Positions 27,615 through 34,833 of a DNA stretch of 64,000 nucleotides are shown in pieces. The position numbers and the translations under genes were made by a program. How positions within the stretch are numbered: position 1 is the stretch's first letter; the number at the start of each line of letters is the position of its first letter. The notes below the pieces were generated by a model that saw nothing but the letters and a program-made list of their open reading frames with translations, made no database searches and was not told where the DNA came from. Source of the DNA: Neptuniibacter pectenicola (lineage in GTDB: Bacteria; Pseudomonadota; Gammaproteobacteria; Pseudomonadales; Balneatricaceae); the NCBI RefSeq assembly GCF_001597735.1, contig NZ_LUTS01000006.1, positions 62,001 through 126,000 of the forward strand. Direction: 5' to 3'.

Positions 27615-28497
27615 GGTGTTTATCTCTTTTATATAACGAGGGTAGTTGTGATAACAGCATACCCAACAGCATTAAACTGCAGCCTAACAGGCCAAACAGG
27701 GTAAAGCCTTCATTGAGGATTAGCCAACCGCCAAAGGCGGCGGCGACCGCTTCTAAACTCATAATAATTGCGGCGTGCGCCGGTGGCGAATGCTTCTGCG
27801 CTACAATTTGTAGGGTATAAGCAATCCCAACAGAAATGAGGCCAGCATAAGCGATTGGTGCCCATGAGTTAAGAGCATTGTGTAGCGTTAATTGTTCAGT
27901 TTCTAAAATAAGTGCAACAAGAGCGCTCAGTGCAGCACAGACTAAAAACTGGGTAATGGCTAAGCGTAGGTTATCAACCTTGGGAGCGAGTTTAGCAATT
28001 AATAGTACATGGGCAGCCCAGCAAAGTGCTCCACAGATTTCCAACACATCCCCTTGGTTGACCTGAGTGAGTTGGTGAAAACTTAATAGATAGAGTCCAA
28101 TCACCGCTAGGCTACCACCGATCCACGTATTTATATTGGTTTGCTGGCCGAACCACAACCCAAGCAATGGGACAAAAATAATATAAAGGCCTGTAATAAA
28201 ACCCGCATTGCCTGCGGTGGTATAAACGAGCCCCGCTTGTTGAAACGAGGCACCGGCAAAAAGTACGCCCCCCGCCATTAATCCACTGACGAATAAACGT
28301 TTATGGCAATGATCTGCTGGGGCTTTAAAGAAAAAAAGTAAAGGTAGGAGGGAGAGTGCGCCGAGCAAAAAACGTAAGGTATTAAAACCAAAAGGCCCAA
28401 GCAGTTCGAGGCCTAAACGCTGCGCAACAAAAGCAAACCCCCAAATAATGGCGACAAGTAATAAAAGAACGTCAGCTTGTAGTTTTTTAGCGTGCAT
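27607..28497 (-). CDS. EamA/DMT-family transporter
   Basis: 296 residues with about ten predicted membrane helices arranged as two EamA halves, each with the typical N-terminal WGFAFVAQR-like and later helices ending LGMLLSQLPSL. DMT carriers export or import small metabolites; the substrate cannot be read from sequence. Coupling with a COG0523 GTPase suggests metal or cofactor homeostasis. Its start is about 125 bases from the Fur-box promoter that fires in the opposite direction. Confidence 0.92.
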   Translation of the reverse strand: MHAKKLQADVLLLLVAIIWGFAFVAQRLGLELLGPFGFNTLRFLLGALSLLPLLFFFKAPADHCHKRLFVSGLMAGGVLFAGASFQQAGLVYTTAGNAGFITGLYIIFVPLLGLWFGQQTNINTWIGGSLAVIGLYLLSFHQLTQVNQGDVLEICGALCWAAHVLLIAKLAPKVDNLRLAITQFLVCAALSALVALILETEQLTLHNALNSWAPIAYAGLISVGIAYTLQIVAQKHSPPAHAAIIMSLEAVAAAFGGWLILNEGFTLFGLLGCSLMLLGMLLSQLPSLYKRDKHHV

Positions 28498-28620
28498 AAG
28501 GTCTGCTGTGCTCGTTAAAGCCTTTAAGGTTATGTGGGGTTGTACCGTATTGGAGTAGCGAGTGTACAGATTGTATGGATAAGGTTGAATGCTTAATAGG
28601 TAAGGGAATAAATTTATTGT

Positions 28621-28657
28621 AAATAGTGTTGCAAATCATTCTCAATTGCAATAATAT
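28621..28657 (+). promoter_or_regulatory. Fur-box promoter of small RNA 1
   Basis: TTGCAA (28629-28634), a 17-base spacer and TAATAT (28652-28657) form a good sigma-70 promoter. On the opposite strand the spacer reads TGAGAATGATTTGCA, matching the Fur 7-1-7 consensus TGATAATnATTATCA at 11 of 14 positions (28630-28644). The same 24-base block recurs exactly at 28914-28937. Iron-bound Fur would cover the -35 element. Confidence 0.8.
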
Positions 28658-28663
28658 CGAACT

Positions 28664-28853
28664 CGCTCATAAGTGATAAGCAGTGGACGACCTCACCTCA
28701 CAACACTGCTTTAGCTTGCTGAATTAACTATCGCTCACATGGTTAATTTAGCGAACATTGATACTCCCCCTCGATTATCAATGTCTTAAACTGAAAAGTG
28801 CTCACCAATTCAGTTTAAACCGATAAGCCGGACCTTTAGGTCCGGCTTTTTTT
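28664..28853 (+). ncRNA. Putative Fur-repressed small RNA 1 (four stem-loops plus terminator)
   Basis: About 190 nt from the predicted start (7-8 bases after the -10) to an intrinsic terminator. No open frame of note. Stem 1: 28678-28685 with 28704-28711, 8 bp, loop GACGACCTCACCTCACAA. Stem 2: 28718-28728 with 28742-28752, 11 bp with one G-U, loop TATCGCTCACATG. Stem 3: 28755-28763 with 28776-28784, 9 bp, loop CTCCCCCTCGAT. Stem 4: 28786-28795 with 28809-28818, 10 bp, loop AAGTGCTCACCAA. Every loop carries a CUC or CUCAC motif able to pair with G/A-rich ribosome sites. By promoter and layout it resembles iron-responsive sRNAs such as PrrF or RyhB, but I see no clear sequence homology. Confidence 0.78.
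28825..28853 (+). terminator. Terminator of small RNA 1
   Basis: AAGCCGGACC and GGTCCGGCTT form a perfect 10-bp stem with loop TTTA, followed by a T run. No protein gene lies upstream within reach on this strand, so it must end a noncoding transcript. Confidence 0.93.
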
Positions 28854-28913
28854 ATGGGCGGGGTTTAAGGTAAGGGATATTCATGGATAGAGACGCTTAT
28901 AAATAATTATTGC

Positions 28914-28949
28914 AAATAGTGTTGCAAATCATTCTCATTCGTATATTAT
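28914..28949 (+). promoter_or_regulatory. Fur-box promoter of small RNA 2
   Basis: The 24-base block AAATAGTGTTGCAAATCATT plus CTCA (28914-28937) is identical to that at 28621-28644. TTGCAA (28922-28927) is followed after 16 bases by TATTAT (28944-28949). The Fur-box core TGCAAATCATTCTCA is at 28923-28937. Confidence 0.8.
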
Positions 28950-28956
28950 CTATCTT

Positions 28957-29167
28957 AACACGTCAGACGGCAGGCTCCCCTCACAAGTTGTGCCGTCGTG
29001 CTTTAGTAATATTGCATACGCGTGTGTGCATTCCACGTTAGCGTTGTGTTCAGGCCTCAACGCTATACGTTGGAAGCGGAGAATCGATTTGGATGCTCCA
29101 AGCACAAGGCTCTTGTCATTAAAGCAAATTGCTTAACCGGACCCCTAAGGGGCTCCGGTTTTTTTTT
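28957..29167 (+). ncRNA. Putative Fur-repressed small RNA 2
   Basis: About 210 nt, from the promoter to an intrinsic terminator. Stem 1: GACGGCA (28966-28972) with TGCCGTC (28991-28997), loop GGCTCCCCTCACAAGTTG; this loop shares the octamer CCTCACAA with loop 1 of small RNA 1 (28979-28986 and 28696-28703). Further hairpins: TGCATAC/GTGTGCA (29013-29030), TAGCGTTG/CAACGCTA (29039-29065), TTGGA/TCCAA (29089-29101) and ACAAG/CTTGT (29104-29116). Both RNAs have TGCTTTAG just after stem 1. Shared promoter and seed-like loop with a diverged body suggest a tandem pair with partly different targets. Confidence 0.75.
29135..29167 (+). terminator. Terminator of small RNA 2
   Basis: AACCGGA/TCCGGTT and CCCC/GGGG form an 11-bp stem with a single bulged C and loop TAA, followed by T. 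It precedes the stop of the convergent LysR gene by about 35 bases. Confidence 0.92.
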
Positions 29168-29200
29168 GCTAAAAATTGTTAATAGGCTACGTTTTGCGCG

Positions 29201-30139
29201 TTAATAGGGTGGGGCCATTTCAGCATCTTTGTGGCAGTTTCTTATAACATTTAAAAAGAGTTCCCGTGCCCGATTGGGTTGTGTCGAAATTTTACTGATG
29301 ACAGCCATGCCTAAACGGAAATGTCGGCAGGATGTGGCAACGGGTTTGAGTTCCCCTTTTTTTACATAGGGCAGTGCAACCGCTTCAGGCAGAAAACCGA
29401 TGTAGCATCCTGATAATAGAAGCGAAACCCTAGCCTCGTAATGATAGGAGCTTGCACTGAGGTTCATCTGCGCTAACTGGTGGTAAACCTCATCATGGGG
29501 GGTTAAACCCGCATGGATCAATTTGTATTGGTTGATCACCTGTTCAGTGATCTCTTTCTCTTCCATTGTAAATAATGGGTGTTGGTTGCCACAGTAAATG
29601 TAATGTTGATCACTAAATAGGTGGATATAGTTGAGGCTGGCAAACTTTCGGTGGTAGGGGATAATCGCTATATCAATTTGGTTGTTCATCACCATCTGTT
29701 CCATTACTTTCATGTGTTGTACTTCTACATGAAGTTGCACTTCCGGCGCTTGCATATGAAATTCACGATAAATTTCAGGCAGCTTACAACGATCATCCGT
29801 ACTTAATGTGTCACTTAGTGCAATCTTTAAGTTGCCCGCAGGATGTTCCCCTAAATTATTGAGGGTATTTCTGAATAGCTCCATACGTTCTAATAATTGA
29901 ACGGTTTGGTCGTAAACAACATGTCCCTCTTCGGTCAGAGAAAAGCCTGCGCGTCCACGTTTACATAAACTAATATTAAGGCGGTTTTCTAAGGCGGCAA
30001 TATGGTTGCTGATGGTGGGGCGGCTTATATTCAGCTCGGCTTCGGCAGCGGAAAACCCGCCACATTCAACAACGGCTTTGAATATTTTAAGCTGCTTAAT
30101 TTCAATGTCGCCAAGTTGGCCTAACGCGAATTTAACCAT
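29201..30139 (-). CDS. LysR-family regulator, paralogue of the one at 33779
   Basis: 312 residues. LysR helix-turn-helix FSAAEAELNISRPTISNHIA (about 29-48) and substrate-binding domain (about 105-300). It closely resembles the regulator at 33779-34702: both read FKAVVE-GGF, then CKRGRAGFSLTEEG/CERGRAGFSLTEHG. It is divergent from the TRAP transporter genes (250-base gap) and so likely controls them in response to the imported compound. Its stop is about 35 bases from the convergent small RNA 2 terminator. Confidence 0.93.
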   Translation of the reverse strand: MVKFALGQLGDIEIKQLKIFKAVVECGGFSAAEAELNISRPTISNHIAALENRLNISLCKRGRAGFSLTEEGHVVYDQTVQLLERMELFRNTLNNLGEHPAGNLKIALSDTLSTDDRCKLPEIYREFHMQAPEVQLHVEVQHMKVMEQMVMNNQIDIAIIPYHRKFASLNYIHLFSDQHYIYCGNQHPLFTMEEKEITEQVINQYKLIHAGLTPHDEVYHQLAQMNLSASSYHYEARVSLLLSGCYIGFLPEAVALPYVKKGELKPVATSCRHFRLGMAVISKISTQPNRARELFLNVIRNCHKDAEMAPPY

Positions 30140-30392
30140 AATGATGTACCTAAGCGTGCTATTACCGAGCTAGATAGCGTTGTTTTGTGTACTAATGATA
30201 GGCGGTAGAGCCTATTTGGACTATGTAATCTAACCATAGGGTTTGTTTATTTGCTATTAATTGTCAGTGTTACGTAAAGTTTTCCAAACCTTTAAGTGGA
30301 CTTTTGTCGATTTAACATACAGTTCACATCTGTAAATATAAAAGTTCAGAGCTTGTAACTAATAAATATGATTAATAATACAAGGACGAGTT

Positions 30393-31415
30393 ATGTTTAA
30401 AAATATTAAGAAAAAGTTCACCACTTCCGCGCTTGCGGTAACGTTGGGGTTATCCGCTGTAGCAACTGATTTATCAGCTGCTGAGCACAATTGGCGTTTT
30501 AGTAATCTTTATGCTCGAGGCACCGCTTTTGGTGCAGTTTATGAGGGCTTAGCTAAAGATATTGAAACGAGTTCTGAAGGACGTATCAAAGTACAGGTTC
30601 TATATTCGGGTGAGGGTGTTGGCGCTGCGGGTCTACTGGGTGCCGTTAAGTCGGGTCTGGTTACTATGGGCGCGCCTTTTCAGTCGATGCATGCAGGTGA
30701 GCTACCCGCCGGTATTGTAGAGATTGGTTTGCCTGGTGGTACAGATGATCCCGCTGAGCTTCAAGCACTGTTCCATGATAAAGGGTGGGATAAGGTACTG
30801 ACTAAAGCGTATGGGTCCCAGGGTTTAGTATGGTTAGAACCTTATATTCAGCCGCCTGTCTATGTTTTGACTAAAAAGCCGATCAACTCGATTGCTGACT
30901 TTGAAGGTCTAAAAATTAGAGCACCCGGTGCATACGGTAAATTTCTTCGCCACTTAGGGGCGTCTCCGGTTTCTTTAGCTTGGAGTGAGATCTATACCAG
31001 CTTGGCAACAGGCGTTATCGACGGTTCGATCGGTAGTAATATGATTGACCACCGTGATGGTAACCATGTGGAAGTGGCCAAGTACATGTATAAATTACCG
31101 CTGGCGGGTGCACAAGTATTACCGATTATTGTTAATCGCAGTGCTTGGAAAAAGCTACCTGAAGATCTTCAAGTCGTGGTGCGAAAAGCGACCGAACGTC
31201 ATGCTGCAGAGCAATTACGCTTATCGCGTCAATGGGAATCTGAAGCGGTCGCTGAAATGGAAGCGAAAGGTCTTTTATGGAGCCCAGAGCCAAGTGAGGC
31301 CGATCGTGCCGCATGGAAAGAAGCCGGTGCCGGTTTATGGGAAGAGTATGCTTCTCAGGACAAATTCAGCAAACAGCTAATCGATATTCTTCGTGATAGC
31401 CAAGCCAGTAAATAG
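30393..31415 (+). CDS. dctP: TRAP transporter substrate-binding protein DctP
   Basis: 340 residues with a signal peptide (cleavage near LSAA). DctP-family landmarks: WRFSNLYARGTAFG at the N-terminus, the conserved Arg-containing FEGLKIRAPGAYGKFLRHLG that binds a substrate carboxylate, and WSEIYTSLATGVIDGSIG. It captures an organic acid or similar ligand in the periplasm for the DctQM permease. Ribosome site AAGGACGAG. It is the first gene of a dctP-dctQ-dctM-usp operon. The exact substrate is not readable; neighbouring enzymes suggest a compound degraded via an aldehyde or amino acid. Confidence 0.95.
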   Translation: MFKNIKKKFTTSALAVTLGLSAVATDLSAAEHNWRFSNLYARGTAFGAVYEGLAKDIETSSEGRIKVQVLYSGEGVGAAGLLGAVKSGLVTMGAPFQSMHAGELPAGIVEIGLPGGTDDPAELQALFHDKGWDKVLTKAYGSQGLVWLEPYIQPPVYVLTKKPINSIADFEGLKIRAPGAYGKFLRHLGASPVSLAWSEIYTSLATGVIDGSIGSNMIDHRDGNHVEVAKYMYKLPLAGAQVLPIIVNRSAWKKLPEDLQVVVRKATERHAAEQLRLSRQWESEAVAEMEAKGLLWSPEPSEADRAAWKEAGAGLWEEYASQDKFSKQLIDILRDSQASK

Positions 31416-31484
31416 CACGGATTAAACAAAGGGGTCTTTCATCAAGTAAACGATGGGAGCCCCTTGTTTGTTGAAGGTATCCTT

Positions 31485-32027
31485 ATGTTTGAGATAATCC
31501 TCATAAAACTCTGCTCGTTCATCGATGTTATTGTGATGATAGCGGGCCGACTGGCTTCGTTACTTATGCCTTTGTTGGCGTTTGTTGTTGCATACGAAGT
31601 TTTTTCACGTTACGCGCTGGGTAGCCCAACTGTTTGGGCGTTCGATCTATCTTTATTTATGTTTGGTTATATGGCTGCGTTAGGTGGTGCTTATGCACAG
31701 CAAAAACGCGCTCATATCAATGTAGATATTTTGTACCTTAAGGTTTCACACAAAACCCGTTCAGTGTTCAATCTGATCTCCTTTTCGCTCGGTATTTTCT
31801 TTCTTGTCATTATTATCATGGTCAGTGTTGGAAAGTATGAAGAGGCTATCGAGTTTGACTATCGTCGTCAGACAGAGTGGGCACCCCCAATGTTCCATTT
31901 TTGGGTCATGATGATCATTGCTGCTGGCCTTTTTATTGCTCAACTGTCTCGTGATTTACTCAATGAACTTTTCTATATCGTGACAAGCCGAGTGTTAATT
32001 GAAGAGGAGAACCGTGATGGGAATTGA
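31485..32027 (+). CDS. dctQ: TRAP transporter small permease DctQ
   Basis: 180 residues with four predicted transmembrane helices, the DctQ size and pattern (VVAYEVFSRYALGSPTVWAF and GGAYAQQKRAHINVD are typical). It pairs with DctM. The ATG at 31485 has AAGG 7 bases upstream; a TTG upstream is rejected. The stop overlaps the dctM start by 11 bases. Confidence 0.93.
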   Translation: MFEIILIKLCSFIDVIVMIAGRLASLLMPLLAFVVAYEVFSRYALGSPTVWAFDLSLFMFGYMAALGGAYAQQKRAHINVDILYLKVSHKTRSVFNLISFSLGIFFLVIIIMVSVGKYEEAIEFDYRRQTEWAPPMFHFWVMMIIAAGLFIAQLSRDLLNELFYIVTSRVLIEEENRDGN

Positions 32028-33339
32028 ACTCTTAACACTGGTGTTGCTGTTTTGTATTTTAGTATTTTTCGCCTTAGGTGCGCCGGTTGGTTTAGCCCTA
32101 GGTGGTATCGCGATGATGATCGGTTATATGACGTGGGGGGATGGCATTTATAATGTGATACCTACGACGTTAGAGGCGACCTATTTCAGTTTTATTCTGC
32201 TGGCTATACCGTTGTATATCTATATGGGGCAGTTACTGACCAAGTCAGGGATTGGCGACGCCATGTTCAATTTCAGCCAAATGTTGATTGGTCGTGTTCG
32301 CGGCTCGCTAGCGGTTAGTGTCATCGGCGTCTGCTCTATGATTGGTGCTATGGTGGGTATTATTGGCGCGGGTATTATGACCTCCGGCAGTATTGCTTTA
32401 AGGCCAATGCTTGAGCGTGGCTATAATCAGCGGTTGGCGCTAGGCGTTATTATGGCCGGCGGTGGTTTAGGTATCCTTATTCCGCCCAGTATCCCTATGA
32501 TTATGTTCGCTGCATCGACTCAGAACTCGGTCGGTCGCATGTTTTTAGGGGCGATGATGCCGGCATTACTGACGGTGGTAATGATGGTTCTATACGTTGT
32601 CATTAGTTGCCGTATCTACCCAGACCGTGCACCAAGGGATATGGATAACGCTGATTTTCCTACACTAAAAGGCGCTGAAAAATTCAGGGTTGCCCGTGAT
32701 GGTTTATTTTCGATGCTACTTATTGTGGTGGTATTGGGCAGTATTGTTACAGGGATCGCAACGCCGACAGAGTCAGGTGCTATCGGCGTGGTCGGTGCTA
32801 TTGTGTTGGCGATATTGTTTAAACGTTTCAAAGTTGAGATGTTTATGACCGCCGGCTTCCAGACAGCTACCTTAGTCAGTGTTGCGATGTGGATTATTTT
32901 TGGTGCATCGGTATTCAGTAATTTCCATCTCTTGATGGGGGTTCAGAGTATGGTGGCAGGCTTTACCGCTGAGTTAGACCTCCCTCCGATTATGATTATC
33001 ATCATGTTTCAGCTCATTATGCTGTTACTGGGATTTATCATTGATGAGTTCATTATCGTACTGATGTGCGCACCTTTATTTACACCGATCGCGGTTTCAC
33101 TGGGTTATGACCCGATCTGGTTTGGTGTCTTAATGATACTTAATATTTTGATTGCTGTTCAAACACCTCCTTATGGTTTTGCGCTCTTTTACCTGAAAGG
33201 CATTGCGCCGCCAGGCATCGGTATGTCTGAGATCTATAAATCGGTGACACCGTTTATTGTACTCAACCTTACCGTTTTGATTCTGTGCATGGTTTTTCCA
33301 GAAATTGTGTTGTGGCTACCTAATAAAGTGATGAGCTAA
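32017..33339 (+). CDS. dctM: TRAP transporter large permease DctM
   Basis: 440 residues, about 12 membrane helices. DctM motifs include VIGVCSMIGAMVG, GGGLGILIPPSIPMI, GSIVTGIATPTESGAIGVVG and the late QTPPYGFALFY. It carries the sodium-coupled transport channel. GAGGAG lies 7 bases before the ATG at 32017, within the end of dctQ. Confidence 0.95.
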   Translation: MGIELLTLVLLFCILVFFALGAPVGLALGGIAMMIGYMTWGDGIYNVIPTTLEATYFSFILLAIPLYIYMGQLLTKSGIGDAMFNFSQMLIGRVRGSLAVSVIGVCSMIGAMVGIIGAGIMTSGSIALRPMLERGYNQRLALGVIMAGGGLGILIPPSIPMIMFAASTQNSVGRMFLGAMMPALLTVVMMVLYVVISCRIYPDRAPRDMDNADFPTLKGAEKFRVARDGLFSMLLIVVVLGSIVTGIATPTESGAIGVVGAIVLAILFKRFKVEMFMTAGFQTATLVSVAMWIIFGASVFSNFHLLMGVQSMVAGFTAELDLPPIMIIIMFQLIMLLLGFIIDEFIIVLMCAPLFTPIAVSLGYDPIWFGVLMILNILIAVQTPPYGFALFYLKGIAPPGIGMSEIYKSVTPFIVLNLTVLILCMVFPEIVLWLPNKVMS

Positions 33340-33349
33340 GGAGGGATAC

Positions 33350-33790
33350 ATGTACCAAAATATTCTGATACCCCTGGATTTATCCCATAAAAGTCAGGCT
33401 GTTGAACTCGCTAATGTGGCAATAGCCTTGACGGCAGGGCAGCCTGCGACGGTTCATCTACTTTATGTTGATCAAAGCTTTGTTCATCGCGCGGCCTATC
33501 CTAACTTTGAACAGAGCAATTTAGCGCTGCACAAAGAGGAAGCCTTGAGTGAAATGTCACAACTACTGGTGGATGTGCCTGACAACGTGGTGGTTAAAAC
33601 GCACTGCCGAAGAGGGACCGCCCATGATCAGATTCTTGAGGTGGCATTAGAACTAAAAAACGACGCCATCGTGATGATGGCAAAGAAGCCGGGGATTAGT
33701 AGCTACTTTATTGGCTCTAATGCGGAGCGGGTGGTACGCCATGCCGCGTGTTCTGTTTTTGTCGTACGTGACAACGAATCACATCAGTGA
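33350..33790 (+). CDS. Universal stress protein (UspA family) of the TRAP operon
   Basis: 146 residues, UspA fold: ILIPLDLSHKSQAV, VHLLYVD and the C-terminal nucleotide-loop region YFIGSNAERVVRHAACSVFVV (Gx9G-S/A-type). It starts 10 bases after dctM with AGGAGGG. A Usp gene in the same operon as a TRAP transporter is known from the ectoine carrier TeaABC-TeaD, where it tunes transport; a similar role is inferred. Its last 12 bases overlap the convergent LysR gene end. Confidence 0.92.
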   Translation: MYQNILIPLDLSHKSQAVELANVAIALTAGQPATVHLLYVDQSFVHRAAYPNFEQSNLALHKEEALSEMSQLLVDVPDNVVVKTHCRRGTAHDQILEVALELKNDAIVMMAKKPGISSYFIGSNAERVVRHAACSVFVVRDNESHQ

Positions 33791-34702
33791 TTCGTTAAGG
33801 CACTGCCGGAAGAGCTTAATAATAATCTGCTTACTTTGGCTGCTTCGCCATAAGGCTTTAAAGGTGTTGCTATAACCATAACGATCAGCCAACAACGGTT
33901 TGAGTTGTTTATCTAAGTTCCAGCTTGTTACTAAATGGCTGGGGAGAAAGCCAAGATAATGACCGCTGAGAATCAGGGACGCACGGGCTTCCTGATGGTG
34001 AGCTTTTGCTTGAGTATTCCATTGTTGACTATCAGGGTGCACTTCACGGCCAGGTAGTAGGCGAGGTGATTCGACAAAGCGGTAGTGACGTAGTTGGTCA
34101 TAACTTACGGTTTCGGCCTGTTCATACAAGGGGTGGCTTTCTGCGCAATAGAGAAGCATCTCCTCGTCGAAGAGTTTCAGGCTAGATAGCTCAGAGTAGG
34201 TCTGACTCATTACGGTGATACCAATATCAACCTTATGGTCAAGTAAGGATGAGATAACCTCATCTGCACCCATCGTGCTGATGCGGATATTAACCTCAGG
34301 CGCCTGTGTTGAAAACAGCGCGAGTGCTTTAACGATGCACGATTTATGGGCGCCCAGCATATGCTCGGCAAAACCCAGATGTAGATCACCCATAATCCGG
34401 TTATGAGAGCGGTTAATACTGTTCTTAAATTGCTCGACAGCATTAAGCAGTTCCAAGGTTGCACGGTAAACCGACTGTCCATGTTCTGTTAATGAAAAGC
34501 CCGCGCGGCCCCGCTCGCAAAGGCGCATATCAAGGCGCTTTTCAAGATCGGAGATGTAATTGGATATGGTTGAGTTAGCAAGATTGAGTTGGATCTCAGC
34601 AGGGGTAAACCCACCCGCTTCAACGACGGCTTTAAAAACCCTCAGAAGCTTTAGATCCATATCAGCGAGTTGCCCAGAGAGCGCTGCTTTTTTACGTCCC
34701 AT
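33779..34702 (-). CDS. LysR-family regulator, paralogue of the one at 29201
   Basis: 307 residues with helix-turn-helix FTPAEIQLNLANSTISNYIS and a full effector domain. It is divergent from the gabD-aminotransferase pair (131 bases between starts), while the other paralogue is divergent from dctP. The duplicate regulators frame one catabolic unit. Its intergenic region contains AT-rich sequence with TTATAAATAA-type repeats (34712-34790). Confidence 0.92.
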   Translation of the reverse strand: MGRKKAALSGQLADMDLKLLRVFKAVVEAGGFTPAEIQLNLANSTISNYISDLEKRLDMRLCERGRAGFSLTEHGQSVYRATLELLNAVEQFKNSINRSHNRIMGDLHLGFAEHMLGAHKSCIVKALALFSTQAPEVNIRISTMGADEVISSLLDHKVDIGITVMSQTYSELSSLKLFDEEMLLYCAESHPLYEQAETVSYDQLRHYRFVESPRLLPGREVHPDSQQWNTQAKAHHQEARASLILSGHYLGFLPSHLVTSWNLDKQLKPLLADRYGYSNTFKALWRSSQSKQIIIKLFRQCLNESLM

Positions 34703-34833
34703 AATAACCTTTTATACATTTATAAATACAAATATAAGCTTTTATAAATAATTATATAAGCAAAAGTATATGCAATCTATAAATAGCTATGTACGACGAC
34801 ATAACGCATAGAGCGTATGCAGGAGAATAAGAA

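Noticed and set aside
28730-28741. RyhB core-like match (GCTCACAT) taken as homology to RyhB
   Set aside because: Eight bases only; could be chance or convergent, so I do not call homology.
28664-28853. Short peptide gene in place of small RNA 1
   Set aside because: No frame of useful length with a ribosome site, and the sequence is taken up by four stems and a terminator.
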